Numbered from the stretch's first letter, positions 46,182-55,864 are shown. The stretch: DNA of 63,033 nt from Methanobacterium spitsbergense (GCF_019931065.1 NZ_JAIOUQ010000005.1:9663-72695), one strand, 5' to 3'. Program-made: numbers and translations. The notes: generated from the sequence alone by a model not told the origin.

Positions 46182-46221
46182 GTTGTAACATCTATTGGAG
46201 AATATTACAACATATTGTATT
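46182..46221. promoter_or_regulatory. Inverted repeat and MarR box in divergent promoter
   Basis: GTTGTAA (46182-46188) and TTACAAC (46205-46211) are perfect inverted arms. The right arm overlaps ACAACATATTGTATT (46207-46221), 14 of 15 bases identical to the sequence overlapping the operator at 41965. Likely binding site for the divergent MarR protein. Confidence 0.5.
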
Positions 46222-46263
46222 CCTAGTACTATTATGAAAAAAATATTATATATGTTTGTACAT

Positions 46264-46276
46264 ACAACTATGTTGT
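46264..46276. promoter_or_regulatory. Second MarR-type palindrome
   Basis: ACAAC-TAT-GTTGT, a perfect 13-base palindrome 26 bases before the iron-sulfur flavoprotein start. It shares the ACAAC/GTTGT half-site with the neighbouring inverted repeat. Confidence 0.5.
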
Positions 46277-46301
46277 GGATTATATAATTTGGAGGTATAA
46301 C

Positions 46302-46850
46302 ATGAAAGTAGTAGGATTTGTAGGTAGTCCAAGAGAGGGTGGAAACACCGAAATTATGGTTGAAGAAATATTAAAAGGAGCTTCGATGAGTGGAGCTGAA
46401 ACAGAAATTTTCAATCTGAATAAACTCAATATCAAACCATGTCAGGCATGTATGCACTGTAAAAGTAACGAAGGTGAATGTGCAACCGATGATGATATGC
46501 AGAAAATTTATAAAGAAATAATGGAAAGCGATGCATTTATACTTGGTTCCCCAATTTATATGTGGCAGATGTCAGCTCAAGCAAAACTATTCACAGACAG
46601 ATTATATGCACCAATGGGTTTTGAGGAAAAATTCGGTAAAACATCATCTGCACTGGTTTTTTCACAGGGTAACCCGGATATAGATAGTTTTGAGGAATAT
46701 ATAAACTCCACAAAAGAAGTATTCAACCTTTTAGGTTACACTGTTAAGGGTGTACTTATCTCAGCAGGAGATCAAAGCCCTGGAGATGTTAAAAATAAGG
46801 ATGATGTTCTCAAAAAAGCCAGAGAAATAGGTAAAGATCTCGCAAACTAA
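46302..46850 (+). CDS. Iron-sulfur flavoprotein (Isf-like, NADPH-FMN reductase fold)
   Basis: 182 residues. [20 protein letters not shown] is the FMN-binding start of the flavodoxin-like reductase fold. [16 protein letters not shown] has the compact C-x2-C-x2-C-x6-C motif that binds the [4Fe-4S] cluster in methanogen Isf proteins, and [19 protein letters not shown] is the second conserved segment. Isf proteins take electrons from ferredoxin and reduce oxygen species or quinone-like compounds. GGAGGTATAAC fixes the start. MarR-type palindromes upstream suggest induction by redox or toxic stress. Confidence 0.9.
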   Translation: MKVVGFVGSPREGGNTEIMVEEILKGASMSGAETEIFNLNKLNIKPCQACMHCKSNEGECATDDDMQKIYKEIMESDAFILGSPIYMWQMSAQAKLFTDRLYAPMGFEEKFGKTSSALVFSQGNPDIDSFEEYINSTKEVFNLLGYTVKGVLISAGDQSPGDVKNKDDVLKKAREIGKDLAN

Positions 46851-46986
46851 AACACTAAAATTTTTTTATCCTTTATTCATCTTTTTTTCTCAGTTTTCAA
46901 ATGAATGGCTGTACAATTTATTGGATATACAGTGCAACTGTAAACTTTTATGAAAAGAATAGAATACTTGTAATCATTTTAAAATT

Positions 46987-48606
46987 CTATTGTTTATCCA
47001 AGAAGTTACTGAATTTAAACACCTTTTCTGGACATGATAATTCACATTTCAGGCATGCCATTCCATTGCATAGATCTGTTCTAACAGTTGCTGTTCCATT
47101 CTCCATTTTAAGAGCAGCTTCAGGGCAATTTTTCATACATGTCATACAATTGGTACATCCATCAAAATTTGACTTTAATATTGAACAGATTTTAACTATT
47201 TTCAAACCATCCTTACCCAGTTCTGATATATCCCTTTCGAAAATTCTGTGTATACTGGGATCTTTAACCCTTGAAGGGATCTTCTGGAAACCATATTTAT
47301 CCAACCAGTCATTGTACATCCACAAAGGCATACCCTGCTCATACATTGATAGTTCCAGGGAATATATTTTCTCAAAAATCGATGAAGTGGCCAGCATAAT
47401 ATGATTACTACGCATACCCCTAGCTATTTCCTGTAATTTGCCAAGGAGATCAGGATTCAAAACTATATCCCTGGCCATTGCAAGAGATGTGTTTCCCAAT
47501 TGATAGATATCCTGAGAGGATGGTGGTATCTGTCCAACACCCAGAGATTTATGTGGATCCACATAAAACCCCGATGCACCGGCCATATAAATTGAATCAA
47601 TATCAGTTAAAAGAATCTCAGCTTCCTCTGCAAGCGTTAAATAAGCTGCTCTAAAAGCTCCCAGAGCTTTACCTATCATAATTATATCCTTTTGGGAGAG
47701 ATAAATTCCATCCTGCAGATTGATCATATGATCAGGACTCTTTATTTTGGGAAGAGATATTAAACCCGAATCTAAACCTAAACTGAAAGCTGCAATAACT
47801 CCTGTACCAGTTATACCCTTTGATTTACCATCCATCTCTCCTTTTAAAAAAGTTTTTCCAGTTACTGGATCAACTACATTTCCCTGTTTAATCATAAGTT
47901 CATTATCAAGCACATAGCTTCTCCATCCAGAATCAACAAGATCAAGATCGCATATTGTACCCGGAGAAGCCAGCCTACCTTTATCTATCATCTGACCTTC
48001 TATTGCTGGCCCTGCAGCGGCTGAACAAGTGTATATTTCCCCATTAATAACCAATGCCATTTCAGCATTGGTTCCAAAATCAATCACAAGATATATACCC
48101 TTTTTCTCTAATATACCCGATTTAAAAAGCATTGCAAGAGCATCTGCCCCAATTTCATGTTTTATTGCTGGTGGAATGTATATTTTAGCTTTTTGATTGA
48201 CTTCGAGTCCTATTTCTTTGGGGGATACTGTGGTTGCATCTCGGGATGGTGGTGTTACATTTAACCGTTTAAGAGCATTCTCACCCCAGTAAGCTAAATC
48301 TCTTATCTCTATATTATGAAATAGGGAAAGTTGTATGGGATTACCGCAAACTGCTACTCTTTCAACATTTTCAAGGTCTATTCCCAAATTATTTATCACA
48401 TCGTTGATTGTTTCAACTAAAAGTTTATGAGCTGTCTCCCTACCAACTTCAATAGCAAAGTGTAGGTGATCTACCACGTTAGCACCTGGCAGTGGATGTC
48501 TAAGAGTGATAGCAGTAGATATTACCTTGGATGTTTCCTGATTTATGGCCTGTGCCCTTATACCACTGGTTCCTATATCACATGCTATTAGGTATTTCTC
48601 TTTCAT
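46987..48606 (-). CDS. ramA: RamA-type corrinoid reductive activase
   Basis: 539 residues of the ASKHA/DUF4445 family, which reduce inactive Co(II) corrinoid to Co(I) at ATP expense. ACDIGTSGIRAQAINQETSK and YLVIDFGTNAEMALVINGEI are ATP-binding motifs. The C-terminus holds two [4Fe-4S] sites: CTNCMTCMKNCPEAALK and CNGMACLKCELSCPEKVF. AAGGTGC before ATGAAAGAG sets the start. It lies about 210 bases downstream of mtaC in the same direction, so it most likely serves the methanol corrinoid protein (as the MAP/RamA proteins do). Confidence 0.9.
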   Translation of the reverse strand: MKEKYLIACDIGTSGIRAQAINQETSKVISTAITLRHPLPGANVVDHLHFAIEVGRETAHKLLVETINDVINNLGIDLENVERVAVCGNPIQLSLFHNIEIRDLAYWGENALKRLNVTPPSRDATTVSPKEIGLEVNQKAKIYIPPAIKHEIGADALAMLFKSGILEKKGIYLVIDFGTNAEMALVINGEIYTCSAAAGPAIEGQMIDKGRLASPGTICDLDLVDSGWRSYVLDNELMIKQGNVVDPVTGKTFLKGEMDGKSKGITGTGVIAAFSLGLDSGLISLPKIKSPDHMINLQDGIYLSQKDIIMIGKALGAFRAAYLTLAEEAEILLTDIDSIYMAGASGFYVDPHKSLGVGQIPPSSQDIYQLGNTSLAMARDIVLNPDLLGKLQEIARGMRSNHIMLATSSIFEKIYSLELSMYEQGMPLWMYNDWLDKYGFQKIPSRVKDPSIHRIFERDISELGKDGLKIVKICSILKSNFDGCTNCMTCMKNCPEAALKMENGTATVRTDLCNGMACLKCELSCPEKVFKFSNFLDKQ

Positions 48607-48815
48607 GTTCAGCACCTTTTTATTTTCAAATTTTACACTGCTAGATGTTTAAATATGATTTAAAATTCGAGTTTTATTAAATTAAATATGTTCTAAAACT
48701 TTGAATATATTAATGGATGGTTCATAATGAAATTCTAATGCCAATTAATTCTAGTGTTGTTAAAAAAAATATAAAAAAAGGATTAAAGATTTTCTTATTG
48801 CTTGGATAAATTTTT

Positions 48816-49640
48816 TTATGAATACTCTGAAACAAATTCTCCAACTATTTCTGCGTATTCTTTTCTAAGTTCTTTCCATGTTTTTTTGTCTTTTAATATG
48901 GCATCGGCAAGTTTTGGTGCATGGTATGCCTCTACACCGTAGACACTCATTGGGAAAGATTCAACATAATCCTTTCGAACTGCACCACCACCACATCCTA
49001 TGGCTGGAACTTCAAGCCCTTCCTTTTTGAGTGCTTCTACAATTTTAGGGAATGCAGTCATTGTTGTTGTCATGAGTGCTGTTCCAGTCATGAATATGGG
49101 GCTGTACTCTTTTACAGCTTTCACAACATCATCGGTTGGTACATCTCTTCCCATATCTATTGCTTCATATCCACCAGCTCTCAGGAACATAACTACAAGG
49201 TTTTTTCCTATGTCGTGTGGATCTCCTTCGGCTACAAATGATACAGTTGTTCCTTTGGTTTCACTTTTATGGCCCAACACTTTTTCACACTCTTTGACTC
49301 CTTCCATCATTCCATCACCAGCAAGCATTAAATCTGGAAGGAAGTAAAAACCCTTGGTGTAGAGTATGCTTACAGCATCCATTCCCTTCATTAAACCGTT
49401 GTTGATTATATCAATTGGAGATATACCGTCATTTAAAGCTTTTTGAACGTTGGCAAGTGATGCATCTCTATCCTCGTATAAAACTGCAAGTGCTATGGCT
49501 CTGAAGGGTTCTTCTGTTGGGAGGATGTTTACCACATCTAGATCCCATTCTGGTTTGATTGCAGCGCCTTCAATTTCAACGTTGTATCTAACTGCAACAA
49601 ATTCTTGGTCCATTTTGTTTTCTAAATCTTCGTAACTCAT
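48816..49640 (-). CDS. mtaC: Methanol corrinoid protein MtaC
   Basis: 274 residues carrying the methyl group on cobalamin between methanol and coenzyme M. The N-terminal helical cap (LNDGISPIDIINNGLMKGMD) is followed by the B12-binding fold with GDPHDIGKNLVVMFLRAGG, whose His ligates cobalt, then TDDVVKAVKEY and VPAIGCGGGAV. GGGAGGTTAGAAAC precedes the ATG. The gene starts 15 bases after mtaB, an evident operon, and MtaB and MtaC form a complex in known methanol users. Confidence 0.94.
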   Translation of the reverse strand: MSYEDLENKMDQEFVAVRYNVEIEGAAIKPEWDLDVVNILPTEEPFRAIALAVLYEDRDASLANVQKALNDGISPIDIINNGLMKGMDAVSILYTKGFYFLPDLMLAGDGMMEGVKECEKVLGHKSETKGTTVSFVAEGDPHDIGKNLVVMFLRAGGYEAIDMGRDVPTDDVVKAVKEYSPIFMTGTALMTTTMTAFPKIVEALKKEGLEVPAIGCGGGAVRKDYVESFPMSVYGVEAYHAPKLADAILKDKKTWKELRKEYAEIVGEFVSEYS

Positions 49641-49655
49641 GTTTCTAACCTCCCT

Positions 49656-51050
49656 TTATAATTCATAATTTTTCGGGTCAAATTCAGATATTTTCCTTGA
49701 GTACTTCCTTAAACAGTCCTCAATAAACTGATCAGATTCAGTTGGCAGTGCTTCAAAGATTTTAAGTGCACTGTCTAGCGAATCTCTTTCAAATCTTGTT
49801 AGGTACATTTTTTTAGCGTCAACTGCTTCATTTATTATGGCTCCTGCTTCAAGAGCAGCAGCTCTAGCTCTAAGATATGGATCGTTACCATATCTTACTA
49901 TTGCTTCGCCTATTCTGTGGGCATTATCATAAGCAAGTACCAACGCCTGTGGATCCCTGTATTTATCGGTTAGTGTATAAAGATCTCTTAATACTTTTTC
50001 CTGTCCTGTTTGAAGGGCAGTGTTCATGAGTGCGGCTTCGTACCCTGTTGCCTGTAACCATACCTCTGGTGTGGTGCCTCCCATTTCCTGCCTATGGTAA
50101 ACTGATTCGTTACTCCATACATCTGTAACAGCGGCTGTAAGGTTACCCATGAGATCAGAATGTGCGCAAACTGCATTTTTACCTTCGGTTGCAATTGGAA
50201 CTCCACTTATTGCTTTGATGATTGGATTTTCATATCCACAATCTTTAAGTGGACCTATAGCACCACATTCTACGGCTACAAGACTTCTTGCTGCCGCCAT
50301 AGCCCTTGCAAGCGCTGCTAATGTATGGGAACAATCCTTATCAAGCAATCCTCCTGCAAGGAACATTGCTGTATTGGCTTGGGCACAGTCAGTGTCACCT
50401 GCAGGTCTGCAGTCGTATTTTCTACATATGGCCACTATTCTTTTCCACATATACTCCATATCTATGCTTCCAAGAACTCCTATACCAAATAATATGGCTT
50501 TAGGGTCTCCCCTTGCTATACCATAGTCAGACACAGATTTTCCACCAATGGTTTCAATTGAAACACATGATGCACCATTGGCTGCACTGGCCTCTACAGA
50601 CTCCATTATTTTGTTATCATAGTCCGATCCTCTGAGTCCTGGAGCTCTTTCCTCAATCCTTATGTCAGCGGGTGTTGCCAGTAGGGATACTCTTATATCG
50701 TATTCATCATAGTATTTTTCAAGGGTTTCGGCTTGAATCTTTGTGCATTCTGCTGTCCAATCAGGATTATATGTTTGCTGAAATATATGTTCCTGTTCTA
50801 ACATAAAAGCAGGTAAACCTATGGCAACTGCCCTTTCACAGGCACTTTGAGTTATGTTTCTGCATTCTGAAACCATCTGTTCTTTTGATTCTTCAGAACC
50901 TTCTACAGGAGCTACCTTTATTTCAGGCACAACATAACCCGCACCAATCTGTGTATTCCAACGTTGGCTTACTGGAAATTTAGCACGGCCGAACACCATT
51001 TCATCAGGGTCTTTATATATCATTTTTGTAAATCTTTTCATATGGGTCAT
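49656..51050 (-). CDS. mtaB: Methanol:corrinoid methyltransferase MtaB
   Basis: 464 residues that activate methanol on zinc and pass the methyl group to MtaC. KDPDEMVFGRAKFPVSQRWN near the start, GDTDCAQANTAMFLAGG and VAVECGAIGPLKDCGYENPI (Cys zinc ligands), and YHRQEMGGTTPEVWLQATGY are family hallmarks. Length fits known MtaB (about 460). The start may be ATG 51050 or the ATG three codons later; no strong ribosome binding site is seen for either. It does not contain an in-frame amber, as expected for the pyrrolysine-independent methanol enzyme. Confidence 0.95.
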   Translation of the reverse strand: MTHMKRFTKMIYKDPDEMVFGRAKFPVSQRWNTQIGAGYVVPEIKVAPVEGSEESKEQMVSECRNITQSACERAVAIGLPAFMLEQEHIFQQTYNPDWTAECTKIQAETLEKYYDEYDIRVSLLATPADIRIEERAPGLRGSDYDNKIMESVEASAANGASCVSIETIGGKSVSDYGIARGDPKAILFGIGVLGSIDMEYMWKRIVAICRKYDCRPAGDTDCAQANTAMFLAGGLLDKDCSHTLAALARAMAAARSLVAVECGAIGPLKDCGYENPIIKAISGVPIATEGKNAVCAHSDLMGNLTAAVTDVWSNESVYHRQEMGGTTPEVWLQATGYEAALMNTALQTGQEKVLRDLYTLTDKYRDPQALVLAYDNAHRIGEAIVRYGNDPYLRARAAALEAGAIINEAVDAKKMYLTRFERDSLDSALKIFEALPTESDQFIEDCLRKYSRKISEFDPKNYEL

Positions 51051-51310
51051 GTTATATTATATTGTCCTGAATTTCTATAAATCTTTTGGAATTTTTTATT
51101 CAGTTTTTATAGGTTTACAATGGTTTAAATGTTAAATGCAATAAATTTATATTTATTAATGGCTAAAAAAGTAATATATAACCCTTTGGTAATTAGTTCA
51201 TGAATTATATGTTTACCAGTATGGAATGACACGAAGATAATTGGTGAGTGATTGATATTCACAGTTATCTGGAGTTTTTTAGAAACTACTGTAACCGGAG
51301 ATATATGTAA

Positions 51311-51874
51311 ATGGTGGTTGAAAGTGCAATAAATATTATAAAAAATTTGCAAGGTGTTGTTGATGTTCAGCAACTTTCAAAGGAAGACCAGCAATCCCTG
51401 CTTAAAATTGAATCGAATAGAAAGGATGATATAATACCAGTTATTAACCAGGGATTGAACGAATGTATAGAAAGGGAATTTTGTCTTGTTATGCTCAAAA
51501 CAGTTGAATTTCGAAGTCCTCCCAAACCAACTGTGATCCTTACAACCAACAAAGGAAGGATACTAGGACAGGAGCTGATTTCAGCCGAAGATAGGGAAAA
51601 ATATTCCAGTCGCAACGATGTCTATTTTTTAAGCACCAACTTCATTGTGTTTAGACCGGATAAAAAATTTATAAGAGGGCACACTGAAAAAGAATTGTTT
51701 ATTTTACCACCCATACCATTTCCTGAATTAAATGAGATGGAAGACATCACAGACATTGTATCTGGTACACCTTCAACAATGGGCGATGTATATATTAAAG
51801 ATAAATATGGTTATCCTGATGATCCACACCTTGCAACCATACTTGTTGCCTTCTCAAAGAAGGAAGAACATTAG
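51311..51874 (+). CDS. Chorismate lyase-like (DUF98) protein
   Basis: 187 residues: LNECIEREFCLVMLKTVEF, TVILTTNKGRILGQELISAE and PSTMGDVYIKDKYG. This resembles the DUF98 proteins of methanogens, related to chorismate pyruvate-lyase. GGAGATATATGTAA precedes the ATG. It stands divergent to mtaB and convergent to the mtaA-like gene, separating them. Whether it relates to methanol metabolism is unclear. Confidence 0.7.
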   Translation: MVVESAINIIKNLQGVVDVQQLSKEDQQSLLKIESNRKDDIIPVINQGLNECIEREFCLVMLKTVEFRSPPKPTVILTTNKGRILGQELISAEDREKYSSRNDVYFLSTNFIVFRPDKKFIRGHTEKELFILPPIPFPELNEMEDITDIVSGTPSTMGDVYIKDKYGYPDDPHLATILVAFSKKEEH

Positions 51875-51941
51875 ATAGCAAATAATAAAATAGAAAAAAA
51901 AGATTTATACTGTTTTAGGAGGATTTGAATATTACTTTGAT

Positions 51942-53024
51942 TTATATACCGTAATATTCGTTTCTTGCCTCGACCATTGCCTTAATATTTGCAATTGGAG
52001 ATTGTGGAGCTAAACCACAACTAGGAGCAATTATATCTATTCCTGCTTCTAATATGTTTTTTACTTCGTTTTTTACCTCTTCTTGTGAACCTCTAAACAG
52101 TGTCTGTGTTGTTGAGATGTTTCCAATAATTTTGGAAGTTGTTTCCCCACCCATACTCATTGTTTTTCCACCAACCCTCATGACCTTTCCAGCTTTTCCA
52201 AGCTCTTCCTTTGCCTTTTTGATATCTACCTTCTCTTCAATGCTGATTCCATTGTAACCTATGCTTGCCATATCCCTTATTATGGGCTGGGTAGATCCGC
52301 AGATATGTAGAACTTTTTTGGTTTTTATTACATTTGCAAGGTCTTCGAGTACTGGTTTAACAATAGATTTGAACTGAAGCGGGTCTATGAGTTCTGGAGC
52401 AGCTGTGGGTTCAGCAACACATATGATATCGGGACCAACATTGGAAATTGCTTCTGCATAGTCCATACACGCATCAAGAGTATTGTCCAATGCTATTTCA
52501 ACCTCTTCTGGCCTGGTTTTCATGTACCTAACAAGATTCTCAACACCAAGTAAATGTCCTGTAAGTGTAAATGGACCTGTAATTCCAACTACAATTGGAA
52601 GGTTATCGCCATATTTTTCCTTCAATATTTGGATAGCATCAAGAACAACATGTATTCGTCCTTTATCTAAAAAGTCTGAGGGTACATCTATTTCATCACC
52701 ACTTTTAAACTGTGACTCTTTGATCTGTGGAGTTTTATCCAATCCTCCAAGATCAACTTTACATCCCAATGCTTCTGCTTCAACCGTGAGACAGAAGGGT
52801 ATCCTTGCACATTCAAGCCCTGCTAATTCATAAAGTGAACTGCCAAGTGTTGCCATCTTCTCTGGATCTTTGTGTGCTTCTGGCCAAAATGCACCGGTTT
52901 TCTCCATGGCTTCAACTATAGCTACTTGGGTAACACTAATTACTGGTGTTATCTCAGTTTCTTCTCCTGAAAGGACTTTTATAACATTGTTTTTAAGATT
53001 CATAGTTTCACTAAAGTTTGACAT
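51942..53024 (-). CDS. mtaA: Methylcobamide:CoM methyltransferase (MtaA-like)
   Basis: 360 residues of the uroporphyrinogen decarboxylase-like fold, transferring the methyl group from the corrinoid protein to coenzyme M. The zinc-binding set is visible as VLHICGST (His-x-Cys) and APSCGLAPQSPIANI (Cys). GITGPFTLTGHLLGVENLVR is also typical. Methanol-specific MtaA and methylamine-specific MtbA are hard to tell apart by eye; the nearby mtaBC genes favour MtaA. GGGGGTT lies upstream of the ATG. Confidence 0.88.
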   Translation of the reverse strand: MSNFSETMNLKNNVIKVLSGEETEITPVISVTQVAIVEAMEKTGAFWPEAHKDPEKMATLGSSLYELAGLECARIPFCLTVEAEALGCKVDLGGLDKTPQIKESQFKSGDEIDVPSDFLDKGRIHVVLDAIQILKEKYGDNLPIVVGITGPFTLTGHLLGVENLVRYMKTRPEEVEIALDNTLDACMDYAEAISNVGPDIICVAEPTAAPELIDPLQFKSIVKPVLEDLANVIKTKKVLHICGSTQPIIRDMASIGYNGISIEEKVDIKKAKEELGKAGKVMRVGGKTMSMGGETTSKIIGNISTTQTLFRGSQEEVKNEVKNILEAGIDIIAPSCGLAPQSPIANIKAMVEARNEYYGI

Positions 53025-53228
53025 TTATATGTAATAATATAACCCCCGGATTGTTTAAATTTTTCTAATAAAACTCTGAAACAGATTTACTATAAAAAAT
53101 GTATTTATTTGAATTAACTTTGAAATGCGATAATAATCTTTTCGAGCATCGGTAAACACATTATCCAAAATTAATTGAAAAAATACTATAGATAATAGCT
53201 TATCAAAAAAAAAGAAAAAAAATATAAT

Positions 53229-54560
53229 TTAAAAAGGCAATGCTGCATAGATGCCCTTTAAAGTATACGAGGCTGTATTCCAATTATTTATAACTCCAAG
53301 AGAGTTTCTGTAGCTTATTGCATCTGCATTGTACCATGTTCCATCCACGTAGAGCTGAGCCCATACATGTCCGTACCATGTTCCACTACTGAACTTGCAC
53401 ACACCATGCACATATCTTGCTGGTATTCCTGAGGCCCTTGAAAGTGCCACAAGTAGGTGTGATGTGTCTACACAGTTAGCTGTTCTTGAATTTAGGGTTC
53501 CTACTGCACCATAGTTGGTGTCGTAGTAAAAGGAATAACCAATATTATCCCTTACCCAATTGAACAGTTTGGTTGCTCGATCCTTTGCCGAACTTGATCC
53601 CTGTGTAATTGACGATGCAAGTGCTATTATTCTTGAATCTGTTGACTGGCAATGGTTAGTTGGTAGCAGATATTTTTGTAGTTCTGCTGGTATTGGTGTT
53701 ACCGGTGTGACTGGTGTATCTGCAGATTTCTGCCATGGTTGCATGGTTGCATAATTTGGCAGGTCTTTATTAACGCTTTGGTATTTCATTATTCTTGAAT
53801 ACATGTACACAAGCGATTCGTACTGAATTTTCCCTAGAGAACTTGATGCAAAGTTCGGAGTCTTTCCATTCGAATTAATGAATGAAGTTATCCTCCCTGC
53901 CATTACAAGATACTCTGATTTTTTAATGGTTCCACTTTTCAGGTTTTGTGTTGGTTTCAACGAGGTTTCTACACTTTTCAGCGCTATTGATCCTGTTGAT
54001 CCTTTATTTACCTGGGTCAATCCTGCTGTTAACAACTGCAAGAACTGTGGCATTGTTATCTGTCTTGTACCCATCTGCACATATTTTGGTAGTTTCTTTT
54101 TAGATTCAATAAAGATTTTTACCCTTGAAGCTGCATCTTTAATATCACTCAAAGTATACTTTACTGTCGTACTTTTGACAGTAGTTTGAGTCCCCGCAGC
54201 TTTATTATTATTTACATCTCCTGCTGCCTCTGATGCGCTCTGAATTTTAACTGAATTTTTACTGCTGTCTTTAGAAGTTACACTACTACTGACTGTTTTT
54301 ACTGCATTTTTGGTCGCTTTTTGGCTTGTTACCGTATTACTAACTGCTTGAACATCATTAAGAGTTCCAACAGTTGTTTGTTGAATATTCGCTGTACTTT
54401 TGACGTCTTGCTGGACGTCCACTGTAATTTCACCGACAATATTGGTATTCGCGATTATATCTGAGTTTTGCTGGTTTGGTGTGGTGGCATATATATAATC
54501 CGTACTCAGCAATGTTATGCTAAATAACAGTAACATTGCAAGCAACAAATGTCGCTTCAC
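53229..54560 (-). CDS. Secreted pseudomurein-binding transglutaminase peptidase
   Basis: 443 residues. A signal peptide (HLLLAMLLLFSITLLSTDYI) and a Ser/Thr/Lys/Val-rich linker lead to two pseudomurein-binding repeats (DAASRVKIFIESKKKLPKYV; MAGRITSFINSNGKTPNF) and a transglutaminase-like peptidase domain. The catalytic Cys (NCVDTSHLLVALSRASGIPA, Cys 363), His (YGHVWAQLYVD, His 398) and Asp (NADAISYRNS) are all present. It resembles the phage endoisopeptidases PeiW and PeiP, which cut pseudomurein peptides, but with a chromosomal, secreted layout. A role in wall remodelling, or in lysing relatives, is inferred. Confidence 0.88.
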   Translation of the reverse strand: MKRHLLLAMLLLFSITLLSTDYIYATTPNQQNSDIIANTNIVGEITVDVQQDVKSTANIQQTTVGTLNDVQAVSNTVTSQKATKNAVKTVSSSVTSKDSSKNSVKIQSASEAAGDVNNNKAAGTQTTVKSTTVKYTLSDIKDAASRVKIFIESKKKLPKYVQMGTRQITMPQFLQLLTAGLTQVNKGSTGSIALKSVETSLKPTQNLKSGTIKKSEYLVMAGRITSFINSNGKTPNFASSSLGKIQYESLVYMYSRIMKYQSVNKDLPNYATMQPWQKSADTPVTPVTPIPAELQKYLLPTNHCQSTDSRIIALASSITQGSSSAKDRATKLFNWVRDNIGYSFYYDTNYGAVGTLNSRTANCVDTSHLLVALSRASGIPARYVHGVCKFSSGTWYGHVWAQLYVDGTWYNADAISYRNSLGVINNWNTASYTLKGIYAALPF

Positions 54561-54937
54561 TATACTGCCTCCCTATGTTTTCAGCAATGTCAGATTGAAC
54601 ACCGTTAGGTTCTGACAATTTATTAAATTGTTGTTTAGAACATATAAATTTATTGATAAAAGTCTGATAAAAGAAGGTTAAATTGTCCGTTTTTTAATGT
54701 AAAAAGCCATTATAATTTATTTATATATTTTTTTAAATTAAGTGTAATAAAGCACCTGGAAAAATTTGAGTTAATTATGCCCATTAAATTCAAAATTTGG
54801 GTTGAATTCTAACATTATATTTCTTTTATAGGGACTATTTTATCCTAGAAACCATTTTGCCTTAAATTAAACTCGTAACTCCTATTTATGTATTTGTTTA
54901 TTCTATATGATCGATTTTATTCTACTTAATTATCTGA
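54561..54937. other. Intergenic region
   Basis: Promoter side of the peptidase gene and 3-prime side of the DUF3795 gene. AT-rich; no small gene or strong hairpin found. Confidence 0.45.
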
Positions 54938-55336
54938 TCAATGCCCACAATTACTGCAATATCCTTTATGAATAGAAATTTTGCCACCACACTTTGAACA
55001 AGTCCACTTTGCATCTTCATTTTTCAAAAATTTTTTTATTCCTAAATTCTCTATATCTTCAAGATTTTCTATCAGGCTCGTGTTGTACCTGTTTCTGTAT
55101 CTCTTGTCAATATGTTCCATTTTATCGCATGGAAAATCTGTACATTCAAAACAGAAATCTGCATTTTCATCTTTAAAGAATTCACAATTTTTAATTTTAC
55201 ATCTTATACAAGTAATTAATTTATTTGTATCATCAGCCCTGCAACCTGGACATTTATTCTTTTCTCTTAAATAACGCATGCAAACACCACAATTTATTCC
55301 ACATGGAGCTATAAGAGATTTATTTTGAAATTCCAT
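54938..55336 (-). CDS. DUF3795-like zinc protein
   Basis: 132 residues with fourteen or more Cys. SLIAPCGINCGVCMRYL, KCPGCRADD, ITCIRCKIKNCEFF and FCFECTDFPCDKMEHIDKRY follow the DUF3795 pattern; a C-terminal zinc ribbon adds CSKCGG and YCSNCGH. The ATG at MEFQNKS is used; the TTG two codons earlier is less likely. Several zinc ions are probably bound. Function unknown. Confidence 0.8.
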   Translation of the reverse strand: MEFQNKSLIAPCGINCGVCMRYLREKNKCPGCRADDTNKLITCIRCKIKNCEFFKDENADFCFECTDFPCDKMEHIDKRYRNRYNTSLIENLEDIENLGIKKFLKNEDAKWTCSKCGGKISIHKGYCSNCGH

Positions 55337-55546
55337 ATCCAAATTTTCACGTTCCCCAAACCTTTAATTATAGATGTACCTACTTTTTACTTAATTTTTT
55401 GTTTATAAAACAATAAAAATTAACTTTATCCAGTATATTACTTCAGAAATTATAGTGTTAATTATTATTTAATTTATGAAGAAATTATTTATTTCCATTT
55501 AAACATAGTAATATTGTTTATTTAATAAAAATTAGGATGTGATAAA

Positions 55547-55753
55547 ATGCCTATGGTACAAATAAATGTATGGAAAGGTTTTGAACAAGAAAAGGTAGAT
55601 TACCTAATTAAAAATATAACTAAAGTGTTTACTGAGGTTGATGTTCCTGCAGAAGCTGTTGAAATCCTAATATATGAGGTACCAAAATCTCACTGGGGTG
55701 TTGGTGGAGAATCATGTTCAATAAAATTTAAGGATATAGGTCCAAAGGAGTGA
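55547..55753 (+). CDS. 4-oxalocrotonate tautomerase-like protein
   Basis: 68 residues with Pro directly after Met, the catalytic base of the tautomerase superfamily. PMVQINVWKGFEQEKVDYLI and IYEVPKSHWGVGGES fit the 4-OT family (usual length 60-75). AGGATGTGATAAA precedes the ATG. The last Glu codon and the stop lie on the first bases of the IS605-type relic (GTGAAC), so the native C-terminus may have been changed by insertion. Confidence 0.85.
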   Translation: MPMVQINVWKGFEQEKVDYLIKNITKVFTEVDVPAEAVEILIYEVPKSHWGVGGESCSIKFKDIGPKE

Positions 55754-55864
55754 ACTACCCCTTCCTTTTGGAAGGGGCTTCTTATATCATTGAATCCACT
55801 TTTGTGGTTTTCTCTTAGAGAAGCTTTAATTTCCGTAGTTCCTACGGTACTTATGAGATTTTGT
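55750..55864 (-). ncRNA. Omega-RNA-like right end of tnpB element
   Basis: Directly after the tnpB stop, read on the minus strand: CCGTAGGAACTACGG hairpin, an AAGCTTCTCT segment, CCACAAAAGTGG hairpin, then CCCCTTCCAAAAGGAAGGGG hairpin and TAGTTCAC. TnpB omega-RNAs come from this position, with the guide running into flanking DNA; here the guide would be the end of the tautomerase gene. Conservation with the 1694 copy supports a functional fold. The RNA itself is inferred. Confidence 0.5.

Noticed and set aside
46901..47404. 167-codon plus-strand frame
   Set aside because: Runs opposite the end of the RamA-type gene, whose ferredoxin Cys motifs are unmistakable.
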